This document shows, piece by piece, positions 8,766-17,998 of a stretch of 64,000 nucleotides of DNA. The stretch is taken from assembly GCF_000369505.1 (NCBI RefSeq), contig NZ_KB850055.1:2103513-2167512 (forward strand), written 5' to 3'. The position numbers were made by a program, and so were the translations under genes. The notes under the pieces are model-generated. The model ran no database searches. It saw only the letters and a program-made list of their open reading frames with translations, and was not told the DNA's origin. Source of the DNA: Acinetobacter sp. NIPH 298 (GTDB lineage Bacteria > Pseudomonadota > Gammaproteobacteria > Pseudomonadales > Moraxellaceae). Every line of letters starts with the position of its first letter. The stretch's first letter is position 1.

Positions 8766-10178
8766 TTATTTCTTGGAATCATTATTTCCAAATAATGGTC
8801 CCATACCGCCACCACCACCGCCAAATTGTTTTTGCATATTGCCAAACGATTTCAACATTTTGCTCATACCCGATGGATTGGCAAACTTCTTCATCATTTT
8901 CGCCATTTGGGTTTGTTGCTTGATCAGCTTATTGACTTCAGCCACATCCATCCCACAACCTGCTGCAATACGTTTCTTACGACTCGGATTCATAAGATCA
9001 GGATTACGGCGTTCTTTAATGGTCATTGATTGAATGATGGCTTCCATGCGCTTGACTTGCTTTTCTGGATTCGCTTTTTCGATCGCATCTTGAATGCCAG
9101 AATTGCTCATGCCAGGCAACTTGTCCAAGAAGCCCATCATGCCGCCCATTTTGCTCATTTGTTCAAATTGCATCAGCATATCTTCAAAATTGAAGGTTCC
9201 GCCCTTTTGCAATTTTTTCGCCATTTTTTCGGCTTTTTCTTTGTCGATTTTACGTTCAACTTCTTCGACTAAAGAAAGGACATCTCCCATACCCAAGATA
9301 CGTTGCGCAACGCGATCAGGATGGAATGGCTCAAGTGCATCGAGCTTTTCACCGATACCTAAGAACTTGATTGGCTTGCCTGTGATCGCACGTACTGAAA
9401 GTGCTGCACCACCACGCGCATCACCATCAGTCTTGGTGAGAATCACACCGGTCAATGCCAAAGCGTCGTTGAAAGCTTTTGCTGTATTGGCAGCATCCTG
9501 ACCCGTCATCGCATCAACGACGAATAAAGTCTCAGTAGGCTTAACCGCAGCATGTAATTCTTTAATTTCATCCATCATGTCTTCATCGACATGCAGACGA
9601 CCAGCGGTATCGACAATCAGTACATCAGCGAACTGAATTTTGGCTTGTTCAATCGCACGATTAACAATATCAATTGGTCTTTCAGACGCATGTGACGGAA
9701 TAAAACCGACACCAACTTCATTGGATACAGTTTCTAACTGCTTAATAGCTGCTGGACGATAGACATCGGCAGAAACCGTCATTACTTTTTTCTTTTGACG
9801 TTCTTTTAAGAAGCGCGCTAATTTTGCAGCAGTGGTGGTTTTACCCGCACCCTGCAAACCAGCAAGCAACACCACGACAGGTGGTTTTGCACTTAAATCT
9901 AATGTTGCATTTTCCTCACCCATCATTTTGGTGAGTTCATCATAGACAATTTTTACAAATGCCTGACCAGGAGAAAGCTGCGTCATGACTTCTTGACCTA
10001 GCGCTTCTTCCTTTACCTTCGCGATAAATTCACGTGTTACAGGTAACGCAACATCGGCTTCAAGAAGTGCCATACGTACTTCACGTAAGGTATCTTTAAT
10101 ATTGTCTTCGGTCAGCTGCCCTGAGCCAGTAACATTTCTTAAACTCTGTGTGAGTCGTTCTGTTAAGGTATCAAACAT
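8766..10178 (-). CDS. ffh: Signal recognition particle protein Ffh
   Basis: This GTPase binds 4.5S RNA and signal sequences and delivers ribosomes to FtsY at the membrane. It has an N domain (residues 1-90), then a G domain with GLQGAGKTTT, DTAGRLHVDE and TKTDGDARGG. The C-terminal M domain is Met-rich (KMGGMMGFLDKLPGM and later), with a Gly-rich tail. At 470 aa it is slightly longer than E. coli Ffh (453). It is divergent from a ypjD-like gene, the same arrangement as in E. coli. Confidence 0.97.
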   Translation of the reverse strand: MFDTLTERLTQSLRNVTGSGQLTEDNIKDTLREVRMALLEADVALPVTREFIAKVKEEALGQEVMTQLSPGQAFVKIVYDELTKMMGEENATLDLSAKPPVVVLLAGLQGAGKTTTAAKLARFLKERQKKKVMTVSADVYRPAAIKQLETVSNEVGVGFIPSHASERPIDIVNRAIEQAKIQFADVLIVDTAGRLHVDEDMMDEIKELHAAVKPTETLFVVDAMTGQDAANTAKAFNDALALTGVILTKTDGDARGGAALSVRAITGKPIKFLGIGEKLDALEPFHPDRVAQRILGMGDVLSLVEEVERKIDKEKAEKMAKKLQKGGTFNFEDMLMQFEQMSKMGGMMGFLDKLPGMSNSGIQDAIEKANPEKQVKRMEAIIQSMTIKERRNPDLMNPSRKKRIAAGCGMDVAEVNKLIKQQTQMAKMMKKFANPSGMSKMLKSFGNMQKQFGGGGGGMGPLFGNNDSKK

Positions 10179-10324
10179 TGCGAAATCCGCTTAAAATGGC
10201 TAGTTGCAAAAAAATCTTTCTTAAAATAGAAAATTTATGCATAAGATGCTATAGGATACTGTAGTTCGCAGCGAATTTATATCTTAATGGTGAATATTAT
10301 TCATCCTCCTAAAAAAGGTTTGAC

Positions 10325-11134
10325 ATGATTAGTCTCCCCTTGGTTTACACAATTTTGGCACTGATTGCTTATACCAGTTCGTTTTGGTATTTGTTTATTC
10401 GTCTAATGTCAAAACGTACACCAAATCTTTGGTGTTATGGTCTGATGGTGAGTTTAGGGGTACTGCTTCACAGTGCAGTCCTCTATCAAGACATGATGAC
10501 ACCAATGGGCATCAACTATGATGTATTTAACCTTATCTCTTTTACTTCGGGACTGATGCTCGTCCTCAGTTTGATCTTGAGTCTGATTCGTCCGATTTTG
10601 CCATTAAATCTGATAGGTACGCCTGTGGCAGCGGTTGGTCTAATCTTGGGTTATGCCTATAGCCAGCCGAATCAATTTATTGAGCTGCATAGCTTTGGCT
10701 TAGATCTACACATTATCCTGTCGTTATCTGCCTATGCCGTACTCTTGATGGCGACCATACAAGCCGTATTACTTTGGTTCCAAGACCGAGAACTCAAAAA
10801 GAAACAGAAAAAAAGAATTTGGGTCAATTTATTACCGCCGTTTCAAGTCATGGAATCATTGCTATTTGATTTGATTATTACTGGGTTTGGTTTACTTACA
10901 GTGGCGTTGTTATTTGGGTTCTTCACCATTGATAATTTCTTTGCCCAACACCTCGCACATAAAACAGCATTTAGTATTATCTCGTGGTTTTTATATGGTG
11001 CTCTGCTGATCGGTCGTTACAAATTTGGTTGGCGTGGACTCAAAGCCATTCGTTTTACGGTGACTGCTTTCATTTTGTTAGCCATAGGCTTTATCGGTAG
11101 CAAGTTTGTTTTAGAAATGCTTTTAGGGCGTTAA
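10325..11134 (+). CDS. YpjD/CcsA-like inner-membrane protein (cytochrome c assembly family)
   Basis: A polytopic protein of 269 aa with about eight TM helices. The C-terminal half resembles the CcsA/CcmC core, with His in HIILSLSAYAVLL and in AHKTAFSIISWFLYG and with the YKFGWRGLKA loop. E. coli YpjD, encoded next to ffh, belongs to this family; its role is not well established and it need not handle heme. The start has an AAAAAAGG element upstream. The family assignment is firm, the function is not. Confidence 0.85.
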   Translation: MISLPLVYTILALIAYTSSFWYLFIRLMSKRTPNLWCYGLMVSLGVLLHSAVLYQDMMTPMGINYDVFNLISFTSGLMLVLSLILSLIRPILPLNLIGTPVAAVGLILGYAYSQPNQFIELHSFGLDLHIILSLSAYAVLLMATIQAVLLWFQDRELKKKQKKRIWVNLLPPFQVMESLLFDLIITGFGLLTVALLFGFFTIDNFFAQHLAHKTAFSIISWFLYGALLIGRYKFGWRGLKAIRFTVTAFILLAIGFIGSKFVLEMLLGR

Positions 11135-11212
11135 TTTTACGGTTTTAATAAAGACTAGACAGCCAATCTTAAAATGCGTATAACGCTGTTTTCGCTTTAC
11201 TAGGTAACCATC

Positions 11213-12145
11213 GTGAAACTTGTGCTCGCCCCAATGGAAGGTCTAACTGATCCAATCATGCGTGATGTCCTCACTCATGTCGGCAGTTTTGATTGGTGTG
11301 TCACTGAGTTTATTCGTATTACTGATACTATTCTCCCTGATCATATTTATTATAGTTTCTGTCCCGAACTTAAAAATGATGGTAAAACAGCAGCAGGGAC
11401 ACCCGTCCATGTACAGTTTCTAGGGAATAACCCAGACATGCTCGCCGCCAATGCAGCAAAAGCGGTCGAGCTAGGCGCACCAGCAATTGATCTAAATTTT
11501 GGCTGTCCTGCAAAAACCGTGAACCGCCATCGTGGTGGCTCGGTGCTACTCGATGAACCTGAGACGGTCCATCTCTTAGTCAAAGCCGTTCGAGATGCGG
11601 TTCCTGCACATATTCCTGTCTCAGCCAAGATGCGCTTGGGTTATCTAGATGAAAACCATACTTTAGACAATGCTCATGCCATCGAAGATGCAGGTGCGAG
11701 TTGGTTAACCGTACATGCTCGAACCAAAGCAGATGGTTATACCCCGCCAGCCTATTGGGAAAAAATTCAACCAATTACAGAAGCTTTAAAAATTAATGTC
11801 ATTGCCAATGGTGAAATTTGGAACAATGCTGATGCCAAAGCTTGCTTACAACAATCACACTGCCAAGACATCATGATTGGTCGTGCTGCTGTCACTACAC
11901 CTGATATCACCTTGTGTATTCGTCAAGACCTTGATCACGCACTTCTTTCTTGGCAGGACTTAGTTGAACTGCAACAACGCTTTTTAAGTGGTCAATATAA
12001 AACTGAAATCGGCATGATCGGGCGTTATAAGCAATGGTTAGGCATGATGAGCAAAGCCTATCCAGAAGCACAGGAACTATGGGGACAAGTGAAGCGAATG
12101 AAACAACTTGAACTGATTGTTGATGCACTCAATGCCACAGATTAA
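11213..12145 (+). CDS. dusC: tRNA-dihydrouridine(16) synthase DusC
   Basis: An FMN-dependent TIM-barrel enzyme that reduces a uridine in the tRNA D-loop. It starts at a GTG (11213) preceded by AGG. Dus motifs are clear: APMEGLTD at the FMN site, LNFGCPAKTVNRHRGG with the catalytic Cys, AKMRLGY, and the C-terminal IMIGRAA phosphate loop. The 310-aa length and the CPAKTVNRHRGGSVLL loop favour the DusC subgroup over DusA or DusB. Confidence 0.9.
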   Translation: MKLVLAPMEGLTDPIMRDVLTHVGSFDWCVTEFIRITDTILPDHIYYSFCPELKNDGKTAAGTPVHVQFLGNNPDMLAANAAKAVELGAPAIDLNFGCPAKTVNRHRGGSVLLDEPETVHLLVKAVRDAVPAHIPVSAKMRLGYLDENHTLDNAHAIEDAGASWLTVHARTKADGYTPPAYWEKIQPITEALKINVIANGEIWNNADAKACLQQSHCQDIMIGRAAVTTPDITLCIRQDLDHALLSWQDLVELQQRFLSGQYKTEIGMIGRYKQWLGMMSKAYPEAQELWGQVKRMKQLELIVDALNATD

Positions 12146-12162
12146 AGGTTATCAAATTAAAA

Positions 12163-12198
12163 AAAGCGACTCATGAGCTAGATACATAAAGTCGCTTT
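12163..12198 (-). terminator. Hairpin terminator closing the 12-20 kb secreted-protein cluster
   Basis: An 8-bp stem (AAAGCGAC/GTCGCTTT) with a 20-nt loop. Read on the minus strand it is followed by a T-run. It lies 36 nt beyond the stop of the last cluster gene and also just after dusC on the other strand. Confidence 0.65.
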
Positions 12199-12233
12199 CG
12201 CAAAACTGAAAAACCAGAAGATACAACCTCAGC

Positions 12234-13238
12234 CTATAATCCGTTCACTCTCATTCTCAAATTAGTCACAGAAGCGCCAGTCAAACCAAAGCTCCCCATA
12301 GATGCATTGGGTAAATTATTGAAGACATCTGCTTGTTGAGCATTATTACTACCAAGCAACACATTGTTGAGTTGTAAATTGAACTTATCTGTTGTTCCTG
12401 CATGCCCAAAAATAAAGCCACCCGCATCTGAACCTTGAGGAGCTTCAATCCCTGCATAGAAACCAGTCAAACCAAAAGGTGATCCATTATGCCCAGTAAA
12501 TTTAAAATCAAAGCTTGCGCCTATCGGTGCAGTAGTTGAATCACCAGAAACGGCATAGTCAGAAACCAACATGATATTACAACCATCACCAGCGCCACAG
12601 ATTGAATCAATGCCACCGCCAAACTTGATCATGTTGCCTTGCGGTGCAGCTCCCAATTGAATATTCATCGTGGGCTTATTTGCAGCAAAGACAACGTCAA
12701 TTCCACCTACTCGTAATATTTCTTTGACATCGCTCTTTAACAAGGTGCCAGAATTAAAAATAGAGTTTTGTGTATAGGTACTACCGCTAATACTAGAGAG
12801 TGAGTTTGCTGCGGCTGCGTATACAGAGAAGGGAGAAACTCGAAGCCCTGTGACATTGTTATTCAATGCAATCGCAATATTTGCAAATGCACCATTTGTA
12901 CCTGTGCCAGCATCTGTATCTATAGTCGCGCTAAAACCAAGTGTCGTTTCAGCACCGCTATTTAAACCGACTACTTTTACGGGTACATCCGTCGTTTGCC
13001 CAGCAACACCGGCAACAACTAAACCAGCTCGATTGGTATAGTCTGTAGATAAACCATCATTATCAATAATTGCCAACTGATTGAATTGTATATTCGACTG
13101 TACACCGATCGTCAAACCATCTTGTCCTGTCGTGGCTGAAAGGCTTTGATCATCCATGGGTTGCATTGCCATCGTTAAAGGACTTAACAATAACAATGAA
13201 AAACATCCTAGCTTTTTGTTTTTATTCATTGCCCTCAT
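12234..13238 (-). CDS. Secreted protein of a five-member paralogous family (member 5)
   Basis: I do not recognise a specific function. A Sec signal peptide ends near residue 25 (LLLLSPLTMA). The mature start then carries MDDQSLSATTGQDGLTIGV, which shares the acidic-Leu-TGQ motif with the four genes upstream. The rest is rich in Gly, Asn, Ala and beta-prone segments, with one compact cystine candidate, CGAGDGC, near residue 215. It ends in a beta-strand-like LRMRVNGL. It resembles proteins annotated as DUF6160 or Fil/pilus-system-like in Acinetobacter, but I recall this only loosely. It sits 118 nt after the previous gene and may have its own promoter. Confidence 0.7.
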   Translation of the reverse strand: MRAMNKNKKLGCFSLLLLSPLTMAMQPMDDQSLSATTGQDGLTIGVQSNIQFNQLAIIDNDGLSTDYTNRAGLVVAGVAGQTTDVPVKVVGLNSGAETTLGFSATIDTDAGTGTNGAFANIAIALNNNVTGLRVSPFSVYAAAANSLSSISGSTYTQNSIFNSGTLLKSDVKEILRVGGIDVVFAANKPTMNIQLGAAPQGNMIKFGGGIDSICGAGDGCNIMLVSDYAVSGDSTTAPIGASFDFKFTGHNGSPFGLTGFYAGIEAPQGSDAGGFIFGHAGTTDKFNLQLNNVLLGSNNAQQADVFNNLPNASMGSFGLTGASVTNLRMRVNGL

Positions 13239-13356
13239 CCATAGACAAATGTTTAAAATATGTACTCTAGCTTAGCATAATCTAGAGAAACCACAATGTG
13301 AAGCGTCAGAAACTAAAAGTGACTAAGTACCACCTTTAGCTATAACATCTAAAAAT

Positions 13357-14856
13357 TTAACAGAATTTCAAACCACCAAAACAGTTGGCAACAGGTCGTT
13401 GATGCCCATCTAATAGAAGATTTTCTAATACCATAATCGCACGTGCATCATTAGCAAGTTGTACATTTCCAATCCCCTTATACAAAGGAGCACCAAATGC
13501 AGCACCTAGTACATCGCCAATACCCAAATTAATAGTATTTTGAGAAAGATAATTAGTAATAAAGGTTGCAATTTGTGGTAAGACATCTTGCATTGGAATG
13601 CCTGTGGTTGGATTTAAAGCACCAAAATCAAGTGGATCTTTAAAAGACAGCCACCAACCAGGTTGAGCAATATCTGCTGCATCCACCCCAGGCCATTGTA
13701 GTGCAGTATTTTGTAAGGCTAGATAGCCACCACTACTAATTGGAAGGTTATGGATCAGGTTAAAGTTCTGCTTTACCTGAACATTGGCCTTTAGGTTGGT
13801 AATATAAGAACAATTATTAGTATTAATTACTGCTGCACAACCAGCTGCTGTTGTCCCTTTTGCCCCCATAAAGAACGTTGCACTACTGACCCAAGTAAGA
13901 TTTTCATCTAAAGTCATTGAAATCCCCCCACTATCAGCACCAATCGCAATCGTTGGAATCGGTACATCTTTTACCACAAGATTCAACTGCTTCATCCGAC
14001 TTCCTGTCACAATGGTTTCAGGAAAGTTGAATTGTACATCTTGGCGGGGCACGTTAATGCCCCAAATAGGATTGCCATTATATTTGTATAAGGCTGCTTT
14101 TAAATCATTATCACTATTAGGATTAATGTAACCACTTGCACCAGGGGTCATTGCATTAGGATTTGTAAAAACTGTACGGCTACCAAGTATCATATTAACA
14201 TCAGCATAGATTAACTCATCCGCTCTTGTTCCAAACATTGCATCCTGCGTAAACGCATTTACAGGAGTTTGAGCGACTTTCAAAAAGCCACTAAAAGTAT
14301 TGATTCCACCACCAGTCGATAGACCATTGCCATCAATATCATTGCGCGTGCCCGCTGACAGATAGCCTAGGATTTCTTCAGCACTAAGTCTAAAACCAGC
14401 AATCTCACGAGTGGAGGCACTATTTGGGTTTTTAATCGCAAACTCAACAAAGGGGTTGGTAAGTACCGCACTGGTATTGGCACGCCCTTTTGACCATGTT
14501 GGGGTACCATCTGCCAACTTGCCATCAGGTGGTCCACTTAGAGATACGTTTTCCATATCAATATCGCAGCCATCCGGACCATTTCGACCACCACAACCCA
14601 GTTGCAATGCACGAATATTGGCATTCAACTCCATTTTCGCCTCAAGTCCTAACTTATAATAGCCATAGTTCTGTAACGGATTTGCGGTATTCGGTGCAGT
14701 AAAACCTAAAGATAAAAGCGCTTGCCCTTGTATAGTCGATAACTCAGTATCGGTCATTTCCACGAGACTATCATTGCTCGCCCATGTATGGGTTGAAACC
14801 ACTGACATGAGTAGGCAAGAAGTCAATATTGATTTTTTAATTCCTTTTTTCATCAT
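13357..14856 (-). CDS. Secreted protein of a five-member paralogous family (member 4)
   Basis: A 499-aa protein of unknown function. A signal peptide (residues 1-27, ending STHTWA) is followed by VEMTDTELSTIQGQALLSLG, a variant of the cluster's motif. Two cystine candidates are visible: a C-x8-C loop in CGGRNGPDGC near residue 85, and a final CFGGLKFC at the very C-terminus (C-x6-C). The body is Asn/Gly-rich with long beta-type stretches. A strong GAAGAG element precedes ATGATG. It follows the 800-aa gene by 20 nt and is probably co-transcribed. Confidence 0.7.
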   Translation of the reverse strand: MMKKGIKKSILTSCLLMSVVSTHTWASNDSLVEMTDTELSTIQGQALLSLGFTAPNTANPLQNYGYYKLGLEAKMELNANIRALQLGCGGRNGPDGCDIDMENVSLSGPPDGKLADGTPTWSKGRANTSAVLTNPFVEFAIKNPNSASTREIAGFRLSAEEILGYLSAGTRNDIDGNGLSTGGGINTFSGFLKVAQTPVNAFTQDAMFGTRADELIYADVNMILGSRTVFTNPNAMTPGASGYINPNSDNDLKAALYKYNGNPIWGINVPRQDVQFNFPETIVTGSRMKQLNLVVKDVPIPTIAIGADSGGISMTLDENLTWVSSATFFMGAKGTTAAGCAAVINTNNCSYITNLKANVQVKQNFNLIHNLPISSGGYLALQNTALQWPGVDAADIAQPGWWLSFKDPLDFGALNPTTGIPMQDVLPQIATFITNYLSQNTINLGIGDVLGAAFGAPLYKGIGNVQLANDARAIMVLENLLLDGHQRPVANCFGGLKFC

Positions 14857-14876
14857 TCTCTTCCTCTACTACTCAA

Positions 14877-17279
14877 TTAATTACGTGGTCTTAAGGTAAG
14901 TTCTGAACGGATTTGTCCACCTGTCATGACCATTTCACCAAGTCGTTGTGCTTTGTTATTCACAGCATCCACTCTTGGGTAGAAGTTAATATCTTGGACA
15001 CGGAAGACATCATTCGGATTTCGGTCTGGGTTAAAATCAAAACCGAAATTAAAACCAACGTTGTCTTTATTGATCACGATTGCGTTATTGAATTGGACTA
15101 AACCAGACATTTTGTCAAAACCAATACTGGCCTCATCAATCGGATCACTCAGTTGCAGTGTGCCATCTTTTAAACGATAGCGTCCAACGATGGACAAACG
15201 ATTGCCATTATTGGCTGTAATTTCATTGTTCGGTATCAAACTAAAATTCATATCGCCTAAAAATTTCAGTTTTAATCCCAATAACACATCATTTTTGGTA
15301 TTAAATGCATTCATGATCACTGGGCTGGCACTATTTGGATCATTGTAGGTTGGTAAATATCCCGCAGCAATTTCAGCCGCCATCACCATCAGTAAGTCTT
15401 TGAGTTCTACATTTACATTACCATTTTCAAAGCCCATGCTGCCATAACCACGGAGTAGCATGTCAATATTTCGTAAGCCCATATAATAGTTTTTATCACC
15501 ATCTACGATTAATATCGACGTGGTTTTACTACCATCATTATTACGTCCTTCAGTACTCAATCCCACAGCCAAACCTAAACGTTGTGAGTTGGTCACATTT
15601 GAACGTGAGACCACATTCGTACTGTTATTTAGAGTAAATACTTCACCAGTATAATTCGTTGCATAAGTCGCTATATTTGCATTGACGTTATAAAAAGGCA
15701 GTCCTAGCCCCCATTTGTTATCTAATCCAGCATTCGCTTCGATTTTATTTGCGGCTGAAACACCACTACCTGAAGTAAAACGGCCTCGTCTTGATAGCGC
15801 TTGGAAATCGGCACCACGTACTGCGACCACCAAACTATATGGATTGATCGCTTCGTTATGAATTTGTTGCAGATAGTCAGCCGATGTTGTCAGTGTGCCT
15901 ATATTGGTTCCACCAAAACGTGCATTACGTAATACTGAATTTTCGGGCATCGTCAAAGTACGTGTATTGGCTAGATTGACATACACATTTCCACTATCAA
16001 AATAAGCGCGTTGATTTGAATTAATCACCAAAGGACTTAGATCACCAAACTCAAAACCGAAAGTATTGCTGCCCGCGCCACCAATTTCTAAGGTGGTTGC
16101 CTTACTATCATCGCCAGCTAACATGCCATCGCCTTTCTGAGTAAACTCCCCTCTCAAACGCAATGCTAGACCACTTGAGCCAATGACTGTTCCATCTGCA
16201 CCATTCGCGGTGGCATTCGCATCACTGGCGAAGCCCAATACATTATTTAATGTATGGGTATTGGTATTATTGTCATCTACTGGTGCAGCAACCCCATTGG
16301 CACTGGTACCACGTAGTTGCAAGGCGCCATTGACCATACGACCACTCATCCCGACACGAATTAAGCCTTTACTATCCTCTAAATTATAGTTCGGCATATT
16401 GGGATCAATCATGGCATTGCTTTTGGTCATCAACTCAATATTTAGACCCGCACTAGTACCCGCATAGGTTCCTGTCTCAGCACCCAACTGATTCGGATCA
16501 GTCACTCGTGCAAAGTCAACATAACCATAGGTCGTATCAGGACTATTCAGTTTGCTGGCATTGGCTGTACCCAAGTTGGTTTGTAATATTAAACCTTTGG
16601 TCGCATCGACATACATCGCACCTTTACCTAAAAAATTAAAATTGAAATTTTTAAGAATAAGTTGATTGAATTCGTTTGCTGTTCCAGTTCCTAAGCCTGT
16701 GTACAGATTGATATTTTGTAAACCCAACTGCAAAGTCGATTGAGAGTTTGAATTAAATAAACCATCTCGGGTACTAAGTGCAATCACTTGTGGTGAACCC
16801 GTTTGAATTGCAAAATTACCAATGCCTGCATTGCAATCTACGCTTGGCGTTTGCGCGCAAATTTGAAAATTATTAACGGAAATAGTAGATGGCTGTGACT
16901 CAATATGCAGATCAAGTCCTGTTTTAGTGCCATTTGATCCGGTATTGATTTTAAAATGTGTGCCTAAATTATAATTTCCAGCGCCTGAACCTGCATCATA
17001 AGCCATGTTTTTACGTATACTTACGCCGTTGGCAACAGCTCTCAGAGATTGTTCAACATTATTCGACGTACCCGCTTGATCTTGCCAGTACAACTGATCA
17101 ATTTTGACCTCGTCATATTCCACTTGTAAAGAAATGCCATCTTGACCATTGACCATACGTAAATCACGATCTTGTAATTCCTGTAATGCATACACGGTTT
17201 GTGTCAAACACAAGATACTACTGGCCAATGTTGTTAAAACAAAATGGCGTTGTGTCGTTGCAATCCTTTTCATAACCAT
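14877..17279 (-). CDS. Secreted protein of a five-member paralogous family (member 3, largest)
   Basis: An 800-aa exported protein. A signal peptide ends TQTVYA (about residue 31), followed by LQELQDRDLRMVNGQDGISL. The segment after the motif (VEYDEVKIDQLYW) parallels the one in the 334-aa member (VQSNIQFNQLAI), which supports common ancestry. The remainder is Asn/Gly/Thr-rich with many short hydrophobic strands such as INLYTGLGTG and GNVNVELKDLL, suggesting a long beta solenoid or beta-rich surface protein. It ends with LTLRPRN. No autotransporter barrel, LPXTG or cell-wall motif is evident. Confidence 0.7.
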   Translation of the reverse strand: MVMKRIATTQRHFVLTTLASSILCLTQTVYALQELQDRDLRMVNGQDGISLQVEYDEVKIDQLYWQDQAGTSNNVEQSLRAVANGVSIRKNMAYDAGSGAGNYNLGTHFKINTGSNGTKTGLDLHIESQPSTISVNNFQICAQTPSVDCNAGIGNFAIQTGSPQVIALSTRDGLFNSNSQSTLQLGLQNINLYTGLGTGTANEFNQLILKNFNFNFLGKGAMYVDATKGLILQTNLGTANASKLNSPDTTYGYVDFARVTDPNQLGAETGTYAGTSAGLNIELMTKSNAMIDPNMPNYNLEDSKGLIRVGMSGRMVNGALQLRGTSANGVAAPVDDNNTNTHTLNNVLGFASDANATANGADGTVIGSSGLALRLRGEFTQKGDGMLAGDDSKATTLEIGGAGSNTFGFEFGDLSPLVINSNQRAYFDSGNVYVNLANTRTLTMPENSVLRNARFGGTNIGTLTTSADYLQQIHNEAINPYSLVVAVRGADFQALSRRGRFTSGSGVSAANKIEANAGLDNKWGLGLPFYNVNANIATYATNYTGEVFTLNNSTNVVSRSNVTNSQRLGLAVGLSTEGRNNDGSKTTSILIVDGDKNYYMGLRNIDMLLRGYGSMGFENGNVNVELKDLLMVMAAEIAAGYLPTYNDPNSASPVIMNAFNTKNDVLLGLKLKFLGDMNFSLIPNNEITANNGNRLSIVGRYRLKDGTLQLSDPIDEASIGFDKMSGLVQFNNAIVINKDNVGFNFGFDFNPDRNPNDVFRVQDINFYPRVDAVNNKAQRLGEMVMTGGQIRSELTLRPRN

Positions 17280-17293
17280 TTTTCCTTTTTATT

Positions 17294-17986
17294 TTAACAA
17301 CGTGGATGCCCAGCACCACAAGAGAAGATTTTAACATCTCCAGTCAATGACAAATTGCCATTCATATTTACCCCAATAAAACCTCGCTCTTTACTGGCAT
17401 CAAAACCACTGCCTCCATAAGGTGTGGCAGGAGTCAAATAACCTGGTAAATTGCTTGAGCCTGTAGAACAATTGGCATCACTTTCGGTACAAGTATCCGT
17501 TTCAATCGACAAAGACTGAAATCCAACATTTCTAAACTCAATGGGTTTCACAGGGTTGAAGCCTAACTTAATCGCGGCGTGTGGTGTGCCATTATAGACA
17601 ACATCTTCACCATCCAACTTAAGCTCTTGAATATTGACAGTCCCTTGAATACCTTTCATCACTAACCACTGTTTACGTCCTGTTGCTGAGGCAATTCGAT
17701 TGCCCTGCGCATCATAGGTATCTTGAGTACCATCGTGGTATCGGTTATTCAAGGATAATGCTAAACGACAATACAACAGATCGGCACATAAGAAATTAGC
17801 GTTATTATCATGGTTTAAACTGAACTTTAATGATAAGTCTGCACCTGCCTGCCCAGTAACCTGCTGCAAACTGGAGTCATCCAAACTTTCCATCGCAGAC
17901 AACGTTGTTGATAATAGGACCAGACCACATCCTTTTAAGATATTCATCGTGATACGATGAAAACGATACTTTTTATTGAACTTCAT
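17294..17986 (-). CDS. Secreted protein of a five-member paralogous family (member 2, smallest)
   Basis: A 230-aa exported protein. An extended basic N-terminus precedes the hydrophobic signal (LKGCGLVLLSTTLSA). The motif MESLDDSSLQQVTGQAGADLSL follows directly. Cys residues occur in pairs: CADLLYC, CTESDANC and the terminal CGAGHPRC (C-x6-C). This tail matches the spacing of the CFGGLKFC tail of member 4, which points to disulfide-closed C-termini. A GGATATAAGACG element lies before the ATG. It follows the 693-aa gene by 12 nt. Confidence 0.7.
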   Translation of the reverse strand: MKFNKKYRFHRITMNILKGCGLVLLSTTLSAMESLDDSSLQQVTGQAGADLSLKFSLNHDNNANFLCADLLYCRLALSLNNRYHDGTQDTYDAQGNRIASATGRKQWLVMKGIQGTVNIQELKLDGEDVVYNGTPHAAIKLGFNPVKPIEFRNVGFQSLSIETDTCTESDANCSTGSSNLPGYLTPATPYGGSGFDASKERGFIGVNMNGNLSLTGDVKIFSCGAGHPRC

Positions 17987-17998
17987 CGTCTTATATCC

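Noticed and set aside
9094..9501. 135-aa plus-strand ORF antisense to ffh
   Set aside because: Covers the conserved Ffh GTPase and M domains; a composition artefact.
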